Positions 9,401-17,534 of a stretch of DNA of 64,000 bases are shown piece by piece. The translations under genes were made by a program, and so were the position numbers. The stretch comes from an uncultured Campylobacter sp. (lineage in GTDB: Bacteria > Campylobacterota > Campylobacteria > Campylobacterales > Campylobacteraceae): assembly GCA_900539505.1 (NCBI GenBank), contig UQCL01000005.1, forward strand, positions 1 to 64,000. Direction: 5' to 3'. Position 1 is the first letter of the stretch. Each line of letters starts with the position of its first letter. Below the pieces are notes generated by a model. The model made no database searches. It worked only from the letters and a program-made list of their open reading frames with translations, and had not been told where the DNA came from.

Positions 9401-11207
9401 TTTGCGGCGAGTTCAAATTTTTAGCCTCGTACTGCGAACCAGACCCATTCGATGCGCGTCCTAGCTCGTTTTCTGCGCTCCGCGAGCTAGATTTGTCTGC
9501 AACCGACGCATCGCAGGCGAAATTACGGCGCGCCGTTTTGCTAAAAATTTGCGCACTCTTTAACCCGCCTTGCTCCGCGAAAACTTCAGCATTTTGCGTG
9601 CTAAAATTTTGCGCTGCGAAATTGCGTAAATTTTGTAATGCAGAGCCCTGCCCTTGCGCCGCCTCTTCTTGCTCGCCCACAAATCTGGGCGATATAGGAT
9701 TTTTGCCTTGCGTCTTTAAATTTTGCGCGCCGAAATCCACTGCAAAGCCCGTCAGCGTGCGCCAAGAAAACTCACGCTTTTTTAAAATCACGATCGGCTT
9801 GACGTTGCAATCTATCAGCGCCTCCTCTTCTGCGCTTAAGCTCGCTGTGCGGTATGCCTGCGCTGCGTCGCGACACATGATCGCAAAGGGCTTACTCGGG
9901 CGCTTTTTTAGCGTTCGCAGCATGCGTACCGCGCGCTCGTTCGTCGCATCGCAAACGATATGAAAGCCGCCCATCCCCTTGATCGCGCCGATCTGTCCAC
10001 GCCGCAAAAGCTCCGCCGTGCGCGCTATCGCATCCTCGCCGCTTGATAAAATTTCGCCGTCCGCGCCGCATAAAAACAGCTGCGGGCCGCAGTGCGGGCA
10101 GGAGATTGGCTCGGCGTGATAGCGGCGCGTGAGCGGGTCCGTGTATTCGCCGCGGCAGAACTCGCACATCTCAAACGCCCTCATCGTGGTATTTGCGCGG
10201 TCATACGGCAGCGCGGCGATGATGCTAAGGCGCGGGCCGCAATCCGTGCAGTTGATAAATGGGTAGTGAAAGCGCGGATTTTGGGGGTCGTAAAACTCTT
10301 TTTTGCACTGATCGCAGATCGCAAAATCGGGCAAAATCGGATTAAATTTACGTCCTTCCTTGGACTGCGTGATCTTAAAATCAGTAAAATTCTGCGTAAA
10401 ATATTGCGTATTTAGATCGGTGCGGATGATCCTATCGATTCGGCAAAGCGGCGGCGCTTCGCTGCGAAGTCGCTGCTCGAAAATTTTTAAAATTTCTTCT
10501 TCGCGCGGATCTTGCTCGGCGCTTTGCGGATTGCGTTTAAAGCCCTGCAAATCCCACTTCGCATCTTGCAAGTCGCGCTTAGTATTTTGCAAGCCTTGCG
10601 ACGATTCATTCTGCGACATACCGTGCTGCTGCGACGAATTTTGCACGATGAAATTTTGATCCGACGAAGCGGGCAAAATGGGGCCCTGCTCGTTTAGATC
10701 GGTCTTGAATAGGTTTGGTAAAAATTTCTCGCTCGCCGCGGCTTGCAAATTGCTCGTCAAATCATGCGGTAAGCTCGTCAAATCAGACACGCCAGCTAAA
10801 CCATTCGCCAAATCGCGCGGCAAGCCGGTCAAATCATTTGACGAGTTCGGTGCGCTCTGCGGCGAAAAGGAGCTCTCGTTTAAATTTGAACTTGCAAAAT
10901 TTAGTGATGAGCTTGCGGTCTCGTTAGAATCCGACTCGGTAGAATTTAAAGACCGAGCAGCCGATGGCGATATTTTCTGCGCTTGAATTTCGTTGGAATT
11001 TGGCTCATCTAAATTTAAAGGGGCGGAATTTTTATCAATCAAGCCTTTTTGCGGCTCGAAAAGGTCTGCGCAAACGATGATTTTAACGCCCTCGCCGTCG
11101 TTATAAACCTCGCCTTTCAGCCCCAAATCCACGGCGAGCTTGTAGACGAACGGGCGAAACCCGACCCCCTGCACCGCTCCGAAAACCTCAAATTTAGCCG
11201 CTTTCAT
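6423..11207 (-). CDS. hypF: Carbamoyltransferase HypF, enlarged by four low-complexity insertions
   Basis: HypF makes thiocarboxamide on HypE from carbamoyl phosphate. The normal parts are in the usual order: acylphosphatase domain (VQGVGFRPFVYK, residues about 12-23), two zinc fingers (CDQCKKEF..CTDCGP and CEFCRGEY..CPHCGP, about 295-375), YrdC-like domain (from GQIGAIKGMGGFHIVCDA), and Kae1-like carbamoyltransferase domain ending in VVLSGGVFQNATLL. The family is about 750-780 residues; this has 1594. Excess stretches lie at about 50-235 (inside the acylphosphatase domain), 480-700 (inside YrdC), 805-1065 (between YrdC and Kae1) and 1340-1487. Taking them out leaves about 780. I start at MKAAKFEVFG; the frame opens 24 codons further upstream, but that extension lies before the conserved domain start. 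Confidence 0.93.
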   Translation of the reverse strand: MKAAKFEVFGAVQGVGFRPFVYKLAVDLGLKGEVYNDGEGVKIIVCADLFEPQKGLIDKNSAPLNLDEPNSNEIQAQKISPSAARSLNSTESDSNETASSSLNFASSNLNESSFSPQSAPNSSNDLTGLPRDLANGLAGVSDLTSLPHDLTSNLQAAASEKFLPNLFKTDLNEQGPILPASSDQNFIVQNSSQQHGMSQNESSQGLQNTKRDLQDAKWDLQGFKRNPQSAEQDPREEEILKIFEQRLRSEAPPLCRIDRIIRTDLNTQYFTQNFTDFKITQSKEGRKFNPILPDFAICDQCKKEFYDPQNPRFHYPFINCTDCGPRLSIIAALPYDRANTTMRAFEMCEFCRGEYTDPLTRRYHAEPISCPHCGPQLFLCGADGEILSSGEDAIARTAELLRRGQIGAIKGMGGFHIVCDATNERAVRMLRTLKKRPSKPFAIMCRDAAQAYRTASLSAEEEALIDCNVKPIVILKKREFSWRTLTGFAVDFGAQNLKTQGKNPISPRFVGEQEEAAQGQGSALQNLRNFAAQNFSTQNAEVFAEQGGLKSAQIFSKTARRNFACDASVADKSSSRSAENELGRASNGSGSQYEAKNLNSPQTEGELKLRHTANELNLQSAADSQDSQCAAKKSDSWLATDESISQNLANMQGLRHTEDRVDSQRAACEPSPQQTINLQDSCSAQACVAEEHGAYSDNGGDFVRLPASFSAIFKAGAIFIAPSVAPNLNKIGIFLANTGVHLLLFEYFDRPIVATSANISGEPIIFNAEQLREKLDGVISFYLDNNREILTPSDDSIAFLQEFKKEAASAKANDRTHDIYTLETRAHSENMAQNFEAPHAMSLPSIDTKSDLNVIIKRQPNENTSNSKSDDLKRTNSKQGSKRDPSEGLQSSQVAVCELKNSQNLSEKAKNEQESAALGSICDATIAYESTDAAIDSCDAFSDDGRDVVASNDERDGASLNFKNGTTLIDMKRRSPENAKNFKKAKGEQGAATLSDKFGAAPSNLKSDVAASSEVKHNIAVPDSERFVTSNSKRDATPGSQDTTLNFKNGVAALDFKSANDQASGILNRALFLRTSRGMNPKIFPSKFQLKGTFLALGAELKNEFAIYKDGQIFISPYIGDLKNVATNERFFALLDMFVRAYELKFDAVIADLHPQFSHTRFFEQRGYSVVRYQHHFAHLVSNLAQNDLLFSGKKYLGFCFDGTGYGTDGTIWGGEVMLFDPRGYRRVAKFDEIALIGGESAIKNIYKLALALVFKFNAKGAAREFLAKFSASEVANLEKIAPRAVRSSSLGRLFDAFAAVICDLRAVSFDGEAGMRLENLYIQGCEQSYRFALKRANGVEVLSDKSHVGGVASPSEKFVAAKNSIRSAERNDSSSVCTGNSTDGAASVAENFSGAIDYNNCPTNFASGERFTAANAASVCSAAGKAENSVSNSEVYNAEQNFAYAPNLASTWGLNSTNEINYDSSMSAANSVANSISNAAANSSDGEAPRGFGGECYVIDYEEAFLQALSDEPRLVATKFINAIANFIAEFAEGFGLEVVLSGGVFQNATLLNLTCAKLRERGIKFHLNRTVPCNDSGMAYGQLAAYLSEISR

Positions 11208-11490
11208 GTATGTGCTTTCATAAATTGCGCGCCGCAGGAGCTGTTTTGCGAGCAAAATGCGCTCGCGGCGGGCGGACAAAGCGTCCCAGACGCTGCAAAA
11301 TATGATCTAAATTTAATAAAATTTGATACTACAAGCTCGCCGCGTCTGCCGATTTTTTGGAATTTTGCGCAAATTATAGCGCTAAGCTTAGCCCGTATGG
11401 CACAGCTATCGGCACCGCAATGCCCACGCAACTCGCTGTTTTGTGGATAAGACTTAGGAATTTTGCCAAAAATACGCATATATGCCCGAC

Positions 11491-13128
11491 CTAGCGAGCT
11501 TGAAGCGCAAAGCTGTCGCTAAAGCTCGCGTCAAAATTTTTGCAAAGCTTAAGCATTAAATCCGTAAATTTGCGCCCGCCAAACATCGCGCCGCCGAAGA
11601 TCAAAACGTCAAAATCCTCTTTGCGCTCATCCGCCAGATCGCTTAAAAAATAGCCCAAACTATCAAAAAATCCGAACGCAAACAGCTTTTCATTGGCGCC
11701 TGCGAGCGCATAGCTCATCGCCGAGTGCAAAATTTTATCCGCTTGCACGCAGCCGTGCTCATCGGTGCAAAAATCGAGTCGCACCCCTTTGCCGCCCGCA
11801 AAATCCTCCGCAGCCGCCATCAAAAACGCCGCATCGCGCCCCCATATAAGCTGTGCGGCGACGCTAAAGATGGTGTGAAATCCCGCGTTTGCGCTTTTTA
11901 AAATTTCATCGATTTTTGCGGCGTTTACGTTAAATTTGGCGCTGAAATTTTCAAGCAGCTTCGCGCCCGTTTCGTCCGCGCAAATTTGAGCCTTAAGCTC
12001 GTCGAAGCTGCGCGGCAGATTAAATTTCAGCAGAATTTTTTTAGAGCTTTCGCCATAAATTGCGATCTCATCGTCCGTACCCACGCCCAAAAAGCAGCGC
12101 AAAACGCGTTTTTTGGAGTCGTTCAAAATCCCCTTCTCGCGGCACGTAAGCGCAAAAAGAGCGGAGTTTTTGTCGTTTGAGTTTTTCAGATAAGAGCTTG
12201 CGCTGCCGCTTAAAAAATCCTCGTTTTGCACCATCAAAAAGCCGTTTTGAAGCGGCGCGACTTTAAAAATTTGATCTTTTTGCGCCGCATTTTCGCATTT
12301 TGCGCTTAAAAAATAAATCCCGTCGCTTGCCAAAGCGCGCCCCAGCGCAAACACGAATATGTCGCCCGCAAGCTTTACGTCAAAAAATTTAGGCGCATCC
12401 TCGTGGTTTTTTCTAAAGATCGCATTGGTTTTTAGGCTTATGAGCGGCTTTTCGAAGGCTGCGAGAGCGATTTTGCTCTTTTCATCGCTCACAAAAATCC
12501 CATCCAGCGCGCCCACTCCCGCGGCTATCAAAAAATCGGCGCTAAAATCCACGTCCGCCTTGAGCGTGAAAGTTGCGCCGCTGCGCTTAATCTGCACCTG
12601 CTGAGCATGAAATAAGTTTATGCGGCAAAACTCCAGTAAGCAAGCAAAATTCTCCCTGCATACCGCTTCAAATTTTCCCTCATGAAGCACGCTAGCGCTG
12701 CTTATTATTCCGAATTCATTTTGAGACGGCTCGGCGTGAGCGAGGTATTCCTTCATCACTCGCGGAGTGAAATTATTAAATTTAGCCGCGCTATGGGCGT
12801 TTGAAATTTCATCCTCTAAAAATTTGCTTAAATCGCCCGAGAAAGTATCTTCAAACATGCCGTTAAATTTCAGCGTTTTCGCTTCGGCGCCGCCCTCGTC
12901 CACCACGCGCACGGAGGATTTTGCCAAAAATATGGAGTTTGGAATCAGAGGCATCGCCTCGTCGCTAAATTTTAAAATTTCATCCTCGCTGCCGCGCATG
13001 AAAAGGCTTATTAAGCTCGCCTCTTTTTTCAGGCAAAACTCAAGTGCGCTTTTGCGAGCATAAAACAGCAAGAAGTGCGCTATCAGCGCGTTTTCATTAA
13101 GGTAGTTAAACTCATATGCTACTATCAT
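11491..13128 (-). CDS. hydE: Hydrogenase accessory protein HydE (HypF C-domain-like)
   Basis: This gene follows hydD in the order hydABCDE known from Wolinella and Helicobacter. HydE there is needed for hydrogenase activity, but its reaction is not settled. The C-terminal part resembles the Kae1/HypF carbamoyltransferase fold (a glycine-rich end with VLIFGGAMFGGRKFTDLML and a GFHTIFSVAAQLIWG segment); that resemblance is judged by eye. The product has 545 residues. I start at MIVAYEFNYL because AAAAAGGGGGCG lies just upstream; this overlaps the hydD end by 17 bases. A longer frame runs to 13203 but lacks that site. No low-complexity insertion is evident. Confidence 0.82.
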   Translation of the reverse strand: MIVAYEFNYLNENALIAHFLLFYARKSALEFCLKKEASLISLFMRGSEDEILKFSDEAMPLIPNSIFLAKSSVRVVDEGGAEAKTLKFNGMFEDTFSGDLSKFLEDEISNAHSAAKFNNFTPRVMKEYLAHAEPSQNEFGIISSASVLHEGKFEAVCRENFACLLEFCRINLFHAQQVQIKRSGATFTLKADVDFSADFLIAAGVGALDGIFVSDEKSKIALAAFEKPLISLKTNAIFRKNHEDAPKFFDVKLAGDIFVFALGRALASDGIYFLSAKCENAAQKDQIFKVAPLQNGFLMVQNEDFLSGSASSYLKNSNDKNSALFALTCREKGILNDSKKRVLRCFLGVGTDDEIAIYGESSKKILLKFNLPRSFDELKAQICADETGAKLLENFSAKFNVNAAKIDEILKSANAGFHTIFSVAAQLIWGRDAAFLMAAAEDFAGGKGVRLDFCTDEHGCVQADKILHSAMSYALAGANEKLFAFGFFDSLGYFLSDLADERKEDFDVLIFGGAMFGGRKFTDLMLKLCKNFDASFSDSFALQAR

Positions 13129-13990
13129 CTCGCCCCCTTTTTGCAAATCGATCCGCGATGTCTTGGGCGCTAAGATCGGCGATTTTTTCATGCGCGAAAC
13201 CAAGATCCGATAGGTGCTTAAGCGCCGTTTTTTCCATGATTTTTGAGGACTCTAATATCACGGAGCTTAGCTTAAAGCTCGCCTCCTCGATGCGCCGCGG
13301 CACGACAGCTAAAATTTTAACGTGAGGCAGATCACCGCAAAGATCCATCATCTGCAGGGTTTGAAGCATTTCGACCTCGTGTGCCGAACCGCTCCAGCTG
13401 ATCTGCTTGGGCATTGCGTAGTAATCGAAAAAATACACCTCGCCGCCCTCTGCGCCGTCCGCGTCTATACAATCTACGAGCAAAATTTCATCAAATTCCG
13501 CCATCGTATGCATCAAAAAGCTAGCCAAAGTCCCGCCGTCGATAAAGCGAATCTGATCCGCGCTACTGCTCGGCGCGGCTGAATTTACGGCGACAAAGTC
13601 CGCATTGATAGAGCTTTGCGCTACGGAATTTATGACGGAATTTTGCAAAGCAGAATTTGAAGCGAAATTCTGCTTTGCGGAATGTTCTGGAGTAGAATTT
13701 CGGTCTAAATTTACTGCTGCGAAATTCTGCTCGGAGATAAAATTTTCATCCGCAAAATTTTGCAAGTGGTCGCGCTCTATGGAATTTTGCGAGGTAGAAT
13801 TTTGTATCGCAGATACTTGGGCAGAATTTTGCATAAAATTCTGCGCCATTAAATTCTCGTCCGCCATAAAATTTCGTGCGGCGGTTTTAGGATAAAATTT
13901 ATAGTTCTGCGCGAGCGCGCGGACGAAGTGCACGCCTATGCCCTCGTCCGCGTAGATGACGTTGCCGATACCCAGTACCAGCACCCTCAA
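13112..13990 (-). CDS. hydD: Hydrogenase maturation protease HydD with RAATTY-rich insertion
   Basis: HydD is the endopeptidase that removes the C-terminal tail of the large subunit HydB after nickel insertion. Metal-sensing residues of the HybD family are visible: Glu in VLGIGNVIYADEGIGV, Asp in LLVDCIDADG, and His in SAHEVEML. The family is about 170-180 residues; this protein has 292. Residues about 35-143 are an Asn/Gln/Ser/Phe-rich insertion with many QNF or QNS steps. The remainder is about 183 residues and continuous with the fold. The start overlaps the end of hydC by four bases (ATGA-type coupling). Confidence 0.93.
   Translation of the reverse strand: MRVLVLGIGNVIYADEGIGVHFVRALAQNYKFYPKTAARNFMADENLMAQNFMQNSAQVSAIQNSTSQNSIERDHLQNFADENFISEQNFAAVNLDRNSTPEHSAKQNFASNSALQNSVINSVAQSSINADFVAVNSAAPSSSADQIRFIDGGTLASFLMHTMAEFDEILLVDCIDADGAEGGEVYFFDYYAMPKQISWSGSAHEVEMLQTLQMMDLCGDLPHVKILAVVPRRIEEASFKLSSVILESSKIMEKTALKHLSDLGFAHEKIADLSAQDIADRFAKRGRDDSSI
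13560..13885 (-). repeat. RAATTY word array inside hydD
   Basis: In about 325 bp I count 16 copies of RAATTY (GAATTT, AAATTT or AAATTC), mostly 12-25 bp apart. On the coding strand most are read in the phase NNR-AAT-TYN, giving Asn-Phe, Asn-Ser or Asn-Leu. The array stays open in the hydD frame and lies exactly in the surplus part of the protein. Confidence 0.8.
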
Positions 13991-14661
13991 GCGTGCTCTT
14001 CCTTTTTAAATTTATAGCCGCTTACGATCGCATCCATCGCACCGTCCCTGCCCTTGACGGCGTTAAAGACCGCCATATAGACGTGGATCGGCACGAAGAT
14101 TATGATGATATTCATGCAAAGATGATGTATCATTCGCACTTCGCTTAGACCGCCCATCGCAGCTTCCAGCGGGCGTAAGAGCCCGTATAGCGCGCCGCCT
14201 AACCCCTCGTGATAGACGTGAACGTATAGAATCATTCCGGTTAGGCAGATTACGAATAGCACTAGATAAAAGCCCAAATAGGAGATGAACTGTAGCGGGT
14301 TGTAAACGCCGCGAAGATGCGGGTGCTCGCCCAAAAAGATATAGTATTTGATCTGAGCGATCCAGACGCGCGGGCTAAAAAAATCCTTGATGCTTAAAAG
14401 CTCTTTTCTGCTCTTTTTATCGAAGAAGAAAAGATAAGTTTTAAAGATCGCCGCGCCGATCATCGCAAAGCCGAAGATCAGATGCACGAATCTAAATTTA
14501 GCCTGCATGAAAAGCACCGGCTCGGGATTAATCTCGGGCGCGGTGAAAACAAAGGCGATGTAATATCCGGTGATCACCAAAAGCGTAATGCAAAGCGCAC
14601 GCAGCCAGTGCGTGAGCCTAAGACCGATTGAGAACTCGTATTCCGCAAATCTTTTTTTCAT
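13987..14661 (-). CDS. hydC: Ni/Fe-hydrogenase cytochrome b subunit HydC
   Basis: HydC is the di-haem membrane anchor that passes electrons from HydA to menaquinone. It has 224 residues and four to five hydrophobic segments (for example LCITLLVITGYYIAFVF and the segment around LVLFVICLTGMILYV). His residues are placed as haem ligands near the start (LRLTHWLRAL), in FRFVHLIFGF, and in the MIHHLCMNI and VPIHVYMAVF region. The ATG follows the hydB stop within a few bases (AAAGGATAAACG site), and its end overlaps hydD. Confidence 0.95.
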   Translation of the reverse strand: MKKRFAEYEFSIGLRLTHWLRALCITLLVITGYYIAFVFTAPEINPEPVLFMQAKFRFVHLIFGFAMIGAAIFKTYLFFFDKKSRKELLSIKDFFSPRVWIAQIKYYIFLGEHPHLRGVYNPLQFISYLGFYLVLFVICLTGMILYVHVYHEGLGGALYGLLRPLEAAMGGLSEVRMIHHLCMNIIIIFVPIHVYMAVFNAVKGRDGAMDAIVSGYKFKKEEHA

Positions 14662-14664
14662 CGT

Positions 14665-16386
14665 TTATCCTTTGCTGGGATCTACCCTATAGCAGCCAAG
14701 CTCCGCCCCTTTAGCGTCCATTACGTGCACGGCGCAGGCGATGCAAGGATCGAATGAATGGATGCGGCGGATAATCTCTAGCGGCTTGGAAAGATCGGCA
14801 AGCTTAAGTCCGATCAAGCAGGATTCATAAGCGCCCATAGCGCCGTCTTTATCCTTTGGCGTGGCGTTCCAAGTAGACGGCACGACCGCCTGCCAGTTTT
14901 TGATGACGCCCTTTTCGATCCTGCACCAGTGGCTAAGTGCGCCGCGCGGCACATGACCGATATAGCGACCTTTGTACTCTTTGGAGTTATCGATTACATA
15001 TTTTGCGCAGGTCTGCGTATCGCCGCTTTTAATGTTTGCGATCAAATTTTCTAGCGCGATCAGTCCGTTGTCGGCTACGACTTTAGCCTCGATCATACGG
15101 CACGCCGTTCGTCCAAGCGTCGAAAATACCGCCTCAAGCGGCAAGCCGGCGTCTTTTAGGAATTGATCCACGACCTTTACTACGCGCTCGTTTTTCTTGG
15201 CGTAATTTACCACGATATTTGCAAGCGGTCCTACTTGAAGCGGCTTGCCGTCGTATCGCGGAGCCTTGATCCAGGTGTATTTGCCCTGGGTATCGAGCAC
15301 CTTCGTATGCGCTTCTTTGCCGTGCGCATCAATGCTTTGTCCGTCCTTAAGGCCCGTATAATTCGGTTCTTGCTCGCCGTCGTAAGGATGAAGCGCCGCA
15401 TTGTTTTTATACCACGCATGCGTTGCCTCCTCGGTAATCTTGTTCTCATCAAGCTCCAAAACCTTGCTAATATCGCCGTTCATAATCATGCCGCTTTGAA
15501 ATAGCCATTCGTTCTTTGAAAGCTGAAATTCTTGATGAGTCCATAAATTTGCCACGCCGATATCATTTAGCACGCTAGGCTCGTTGCCGTAAGCTTTGGC
15601 GGCCATTACGAGATCAGGATAGTAGGCGCGATTTACAAAGTCTGCGACCTCTTTAAATTTTGACATATATTCGCCAAGTCTCGCAGGACTTAGGATATCC
15701 ATCACGCAGGTTACGCCACCTACGGTAAGGCTTTGCGGATGAGGCTGCTTCGCACCGAATATCGCCATCATCTGAGCCGCCGTGCGCTGAATGCGCAAAC
15801 ACTCAAGATAGTGCGAAAGAGCGATTAAATTTTGCTCCGGGCTAAGCTTATATGTTGGGTGGCCGAAGTAAGCATTGGCAAAAGGTCCCAAAGCGCCTTT
15901 TTTAACAAAAGCGCCCACGCGATCTTGCACCTCTTTTAGCTTATCGGCACCACACGCATAAGGGGTGTCGCAGTATTTAAACGCCTCTTCGCTCGCTTTT
16001 TTAGGATCGGCGCTAAGCGCACTTACTACATCTACGAAATCAAGCCCGTGGAGTTGATAAAAATGCACCGGATGATCATGTAAAAATAGCGCATTAGCCA
16101 TCAGCGTGCGCGTCAGCAAGGCATTTAGCGGCGGAGTGATACCAAGGGCGTTTTCTACCGCGACGATACCCGCTTTGTAATGCGAGAAGGTGCAGACGCC
16201 GCAAATTCTTTGCATAAAAAATCCCGCATCGCGCGGATCTCTATTTTTTACTATGGTCTCAAGCCCGCGCCATAAAGTGGAGCTGCTATAGGCTTCGCGG
16301 ACGACGTTTTCATCATCCACTACGACCTCTATTCTTAAATGTCCCTCTATTCTGGTTATCGGATCTATTACGATTCTTTGCGACAT
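14665..16386 (-). CDS. hydB: [NiFe]-hydrogenase large subunit HydB
   Basis: HydB is the catalytic subunit of the periplasmic uptake hydrogenase. The nickel-binding cysteine pairs are both present: RICGVCTFSHY near residue 60 and DPCIACAVH near the C-terminus. The 15-20 residues after that His form the tail expected to be cut by HydD, so it is made as a precursor. Its 573 residues fit group 1 enzymes. It has no signal of its own and is exported with HydA. The start has AAAGGGGAATAATC upstream and lies 3 bp after hydA. No low-complexity insertion is present, unlike its maturation partners. Confidence 0.97.
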   Translation of the reverse strand: MSQRIVIDPITRIEGHLRIEVVVDDENVVREAYSSSTLWRGLETIVKNRDPRDAGFFMQRICGVCTFSHYKAGIVAVENALGITPPLNALLTRTLMANALFLHDHPVHFYQLHGLDFVDVVSALSADPKKASEEAFKYCDTPYACGADKLKEVQDRVGAFVKKGALGPFANAYFGHPTYKLSPEQNLIALSHYLECLRIQRTAAQMMAIFGAKQPHPQSLTVGGVTCVMDILSPARLGEYMSKFKEVADFVNRAYYPDLVMAAKAYGNEPSVLNDIGVANLWTHQEFQLSKNEWLFQSGMIMNGDISKVLELDENKITEEATHAWYKNNAALHPYDGEQEPNYTGLKDGQSIDAHGKEAHTKVLDTQGKYTWIKAPRYDGKPLQVGPLANIVVNYAKKNERVVKVVDQFLKDAGLPLEAVFSTLGRTACRMIEAKVVADNGLIALENLIANIKSGDTQTCAKYVIDNSKEYKGRYIGHVPRGALSHWCRIEKGVIKNWQAVVPSTWNATPKDKDGAMGAYESCLIGLKLADLSKPLEIIRRIHSFDPCIACAVHVMDAKGAELGCYRVDPSKG

Positions 16387-16388
16387 GA

Positions 16389-17534
16389 TTATTCCCCTTT
16401 ATCTTTCTTAAATGACGCAATCGCCGCGTGTGCCGCTACCGCAACACCCGTGATCGCTAAAATTCCGACACCTATCTTATCTGCGGTAGCATCAGCGCCG
16501 AACCCGCCGAAAACGCTTTCGTAAAGGCGATCCGCCAAAGGCTCCTCAAAAGGTCCCATATGATCCCAAAAATCAGGCTCCGAGCAGCCTATGCAGCCGT
16601 GACCCGCTTGTACCGGCCAGCTAGTGTGGGAGTTGAAACGCTCGCGCGAGCAGTTGTTAAACGTATAAGGACCCTTGCAACCTACTTTATAAAGGCAGTA
16701 TCCGTCTTTTGCGCCCGCATCGCCGAAGCTTTCTACAAACTCGCCCGCGTCGAAATGTCCGCGGCGCTCGCACAGATCATGTATTCGCAGCCCGTAAGCC
16801 CATTTCGGCCGGTTATAAACGTCCAGGCTCGGAAGCGTGCCGAAAAGGATAAAATTTAGCACGTTGCCGACGATGTTTTTTTCGCTGGGCGGACAGCCCG
16901 GGACGTTGATGACGGGTTTGTTTATGATTTTATCCAAACCTACTGCGCCGGTCGGATTCGGAGCTGCGGCTTGGATACCGCCGAAGCTCGAACAGGTGCC
17001 GATCGCAAATATTGCCGCAGCACCTTCGGCCGCGTGTTTGCAGTGCTGAGCTCCGCTCTTGCCCTCAGGACCCACGGTTAGGAAAAATTCATTCTCGCCG
17101 CTTGGAATTCCACCTTCTACCATCAAGATATAGCGCCCCTTGTATTTTTCGATCGCGCCTTCTAAATTTTCCTCGGCTTGCCAGCCTGCGGCAGCCATTA
17201 TCGTCTCGTGGTATTCGAGGCTGATGTAATCGAATATGAGGCTATCGATCGTAGGCGTATCGGTGCGTAGCAAGCTCTCGCTACAGCCCGTGCACTCCGC
17301 CATATGAAGCCAGATCACTGGCAGGCGATCCGCAAGTTCCGCAGCTCGCGCCACGCTCGGTGCAAATGCGGCCGGAAGCCCTAGCGTCGCGGTCATCGCT
17401 CCGCTCCATTTCATAAAATCGCGACGCGAAAAACCTTTGTTCTTAAGCCTTTCTTGTATGCTTTCATCCGCTTTTATTCGCGGCAAACGCTCAACGGCAT
17501 CAAGTCTAGCCGAAATTTGAGCTAAATCAACCAT
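16389..17534 (-). CDS. hydA: [NiFe]-hydrogenase small subunit HydA, Tat-exported
   Basis: HydA is the electron-transfer subunit with three iron-sulphur clusters. A twin-arginine signal is present (SRRDFMKWSG, residues about 36-45). Proximal-cluster cysteines lie in AECTGCSES and GTCSSFGG, with GCPPSE further on. Medial and distal cluster ligands lie in VGCKGPYTFNNC and GHGCIGCSEPDFWD. A C-terminal hydrophobic helix (VGILAITGVAVAAHAAI) anchors it to the membrane. It is the first gene of hydABCDE; AGGAGG stands 6 bp before the ATG. It is a group 1 respiratory uptake type, oxidising H2 in the periplasm. Confidence 0.97.
   Translation of the reverse strand: MVDLAQISARLDAVERLPRIKADESIQERLKNKGFSRRDFMKWSGAMTATLGLPAAFAPSVARAAELADRLPVIWLHMAECTGCSESLLRTDTPTIDSLIFDYISLEYHETIMAAAGWQAEENLEGAIEKYKGRYILMVEGGIPSGENEFFLTVGPEGKSGAQHCKHAAEGAAAIFAIGTCSSFGGIQAAAPNPTGAVGLDKIINKPVINVPGCPPSEKNIVGNVLNFILFGTLPSLDVYNRPKWAYGLRIHDLCERRGHFDAGEFVESFGDAGAKDGYCLYKVGCKGPYTFNNCSRERFNSHTSWPVQAGHGCIGCSEPDFWDHMGPFEEPLADRLYESVFGGFGADATADKIGVGILAITGVAVAAHAAIASFKKDKGE

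Noticed and set aside
8038..9963. Several plus-strand frames of 90-156 codons opposite hypF
   Set aside because: They lie opposite the hypF insertions and conserved domains, have no ribosome sites and have no recognisable products.
6423..11207. Inteins as the cause of the HypF enlargement
   Set aside because: The insertions are low-complexity and polar. I see no intein N-terminal Cys or Ser block, no homing endonuclease motif and no C-terminal His-Asn followed by Cys, Ser or Thr. They also lie in loops, not in active-site motifs.
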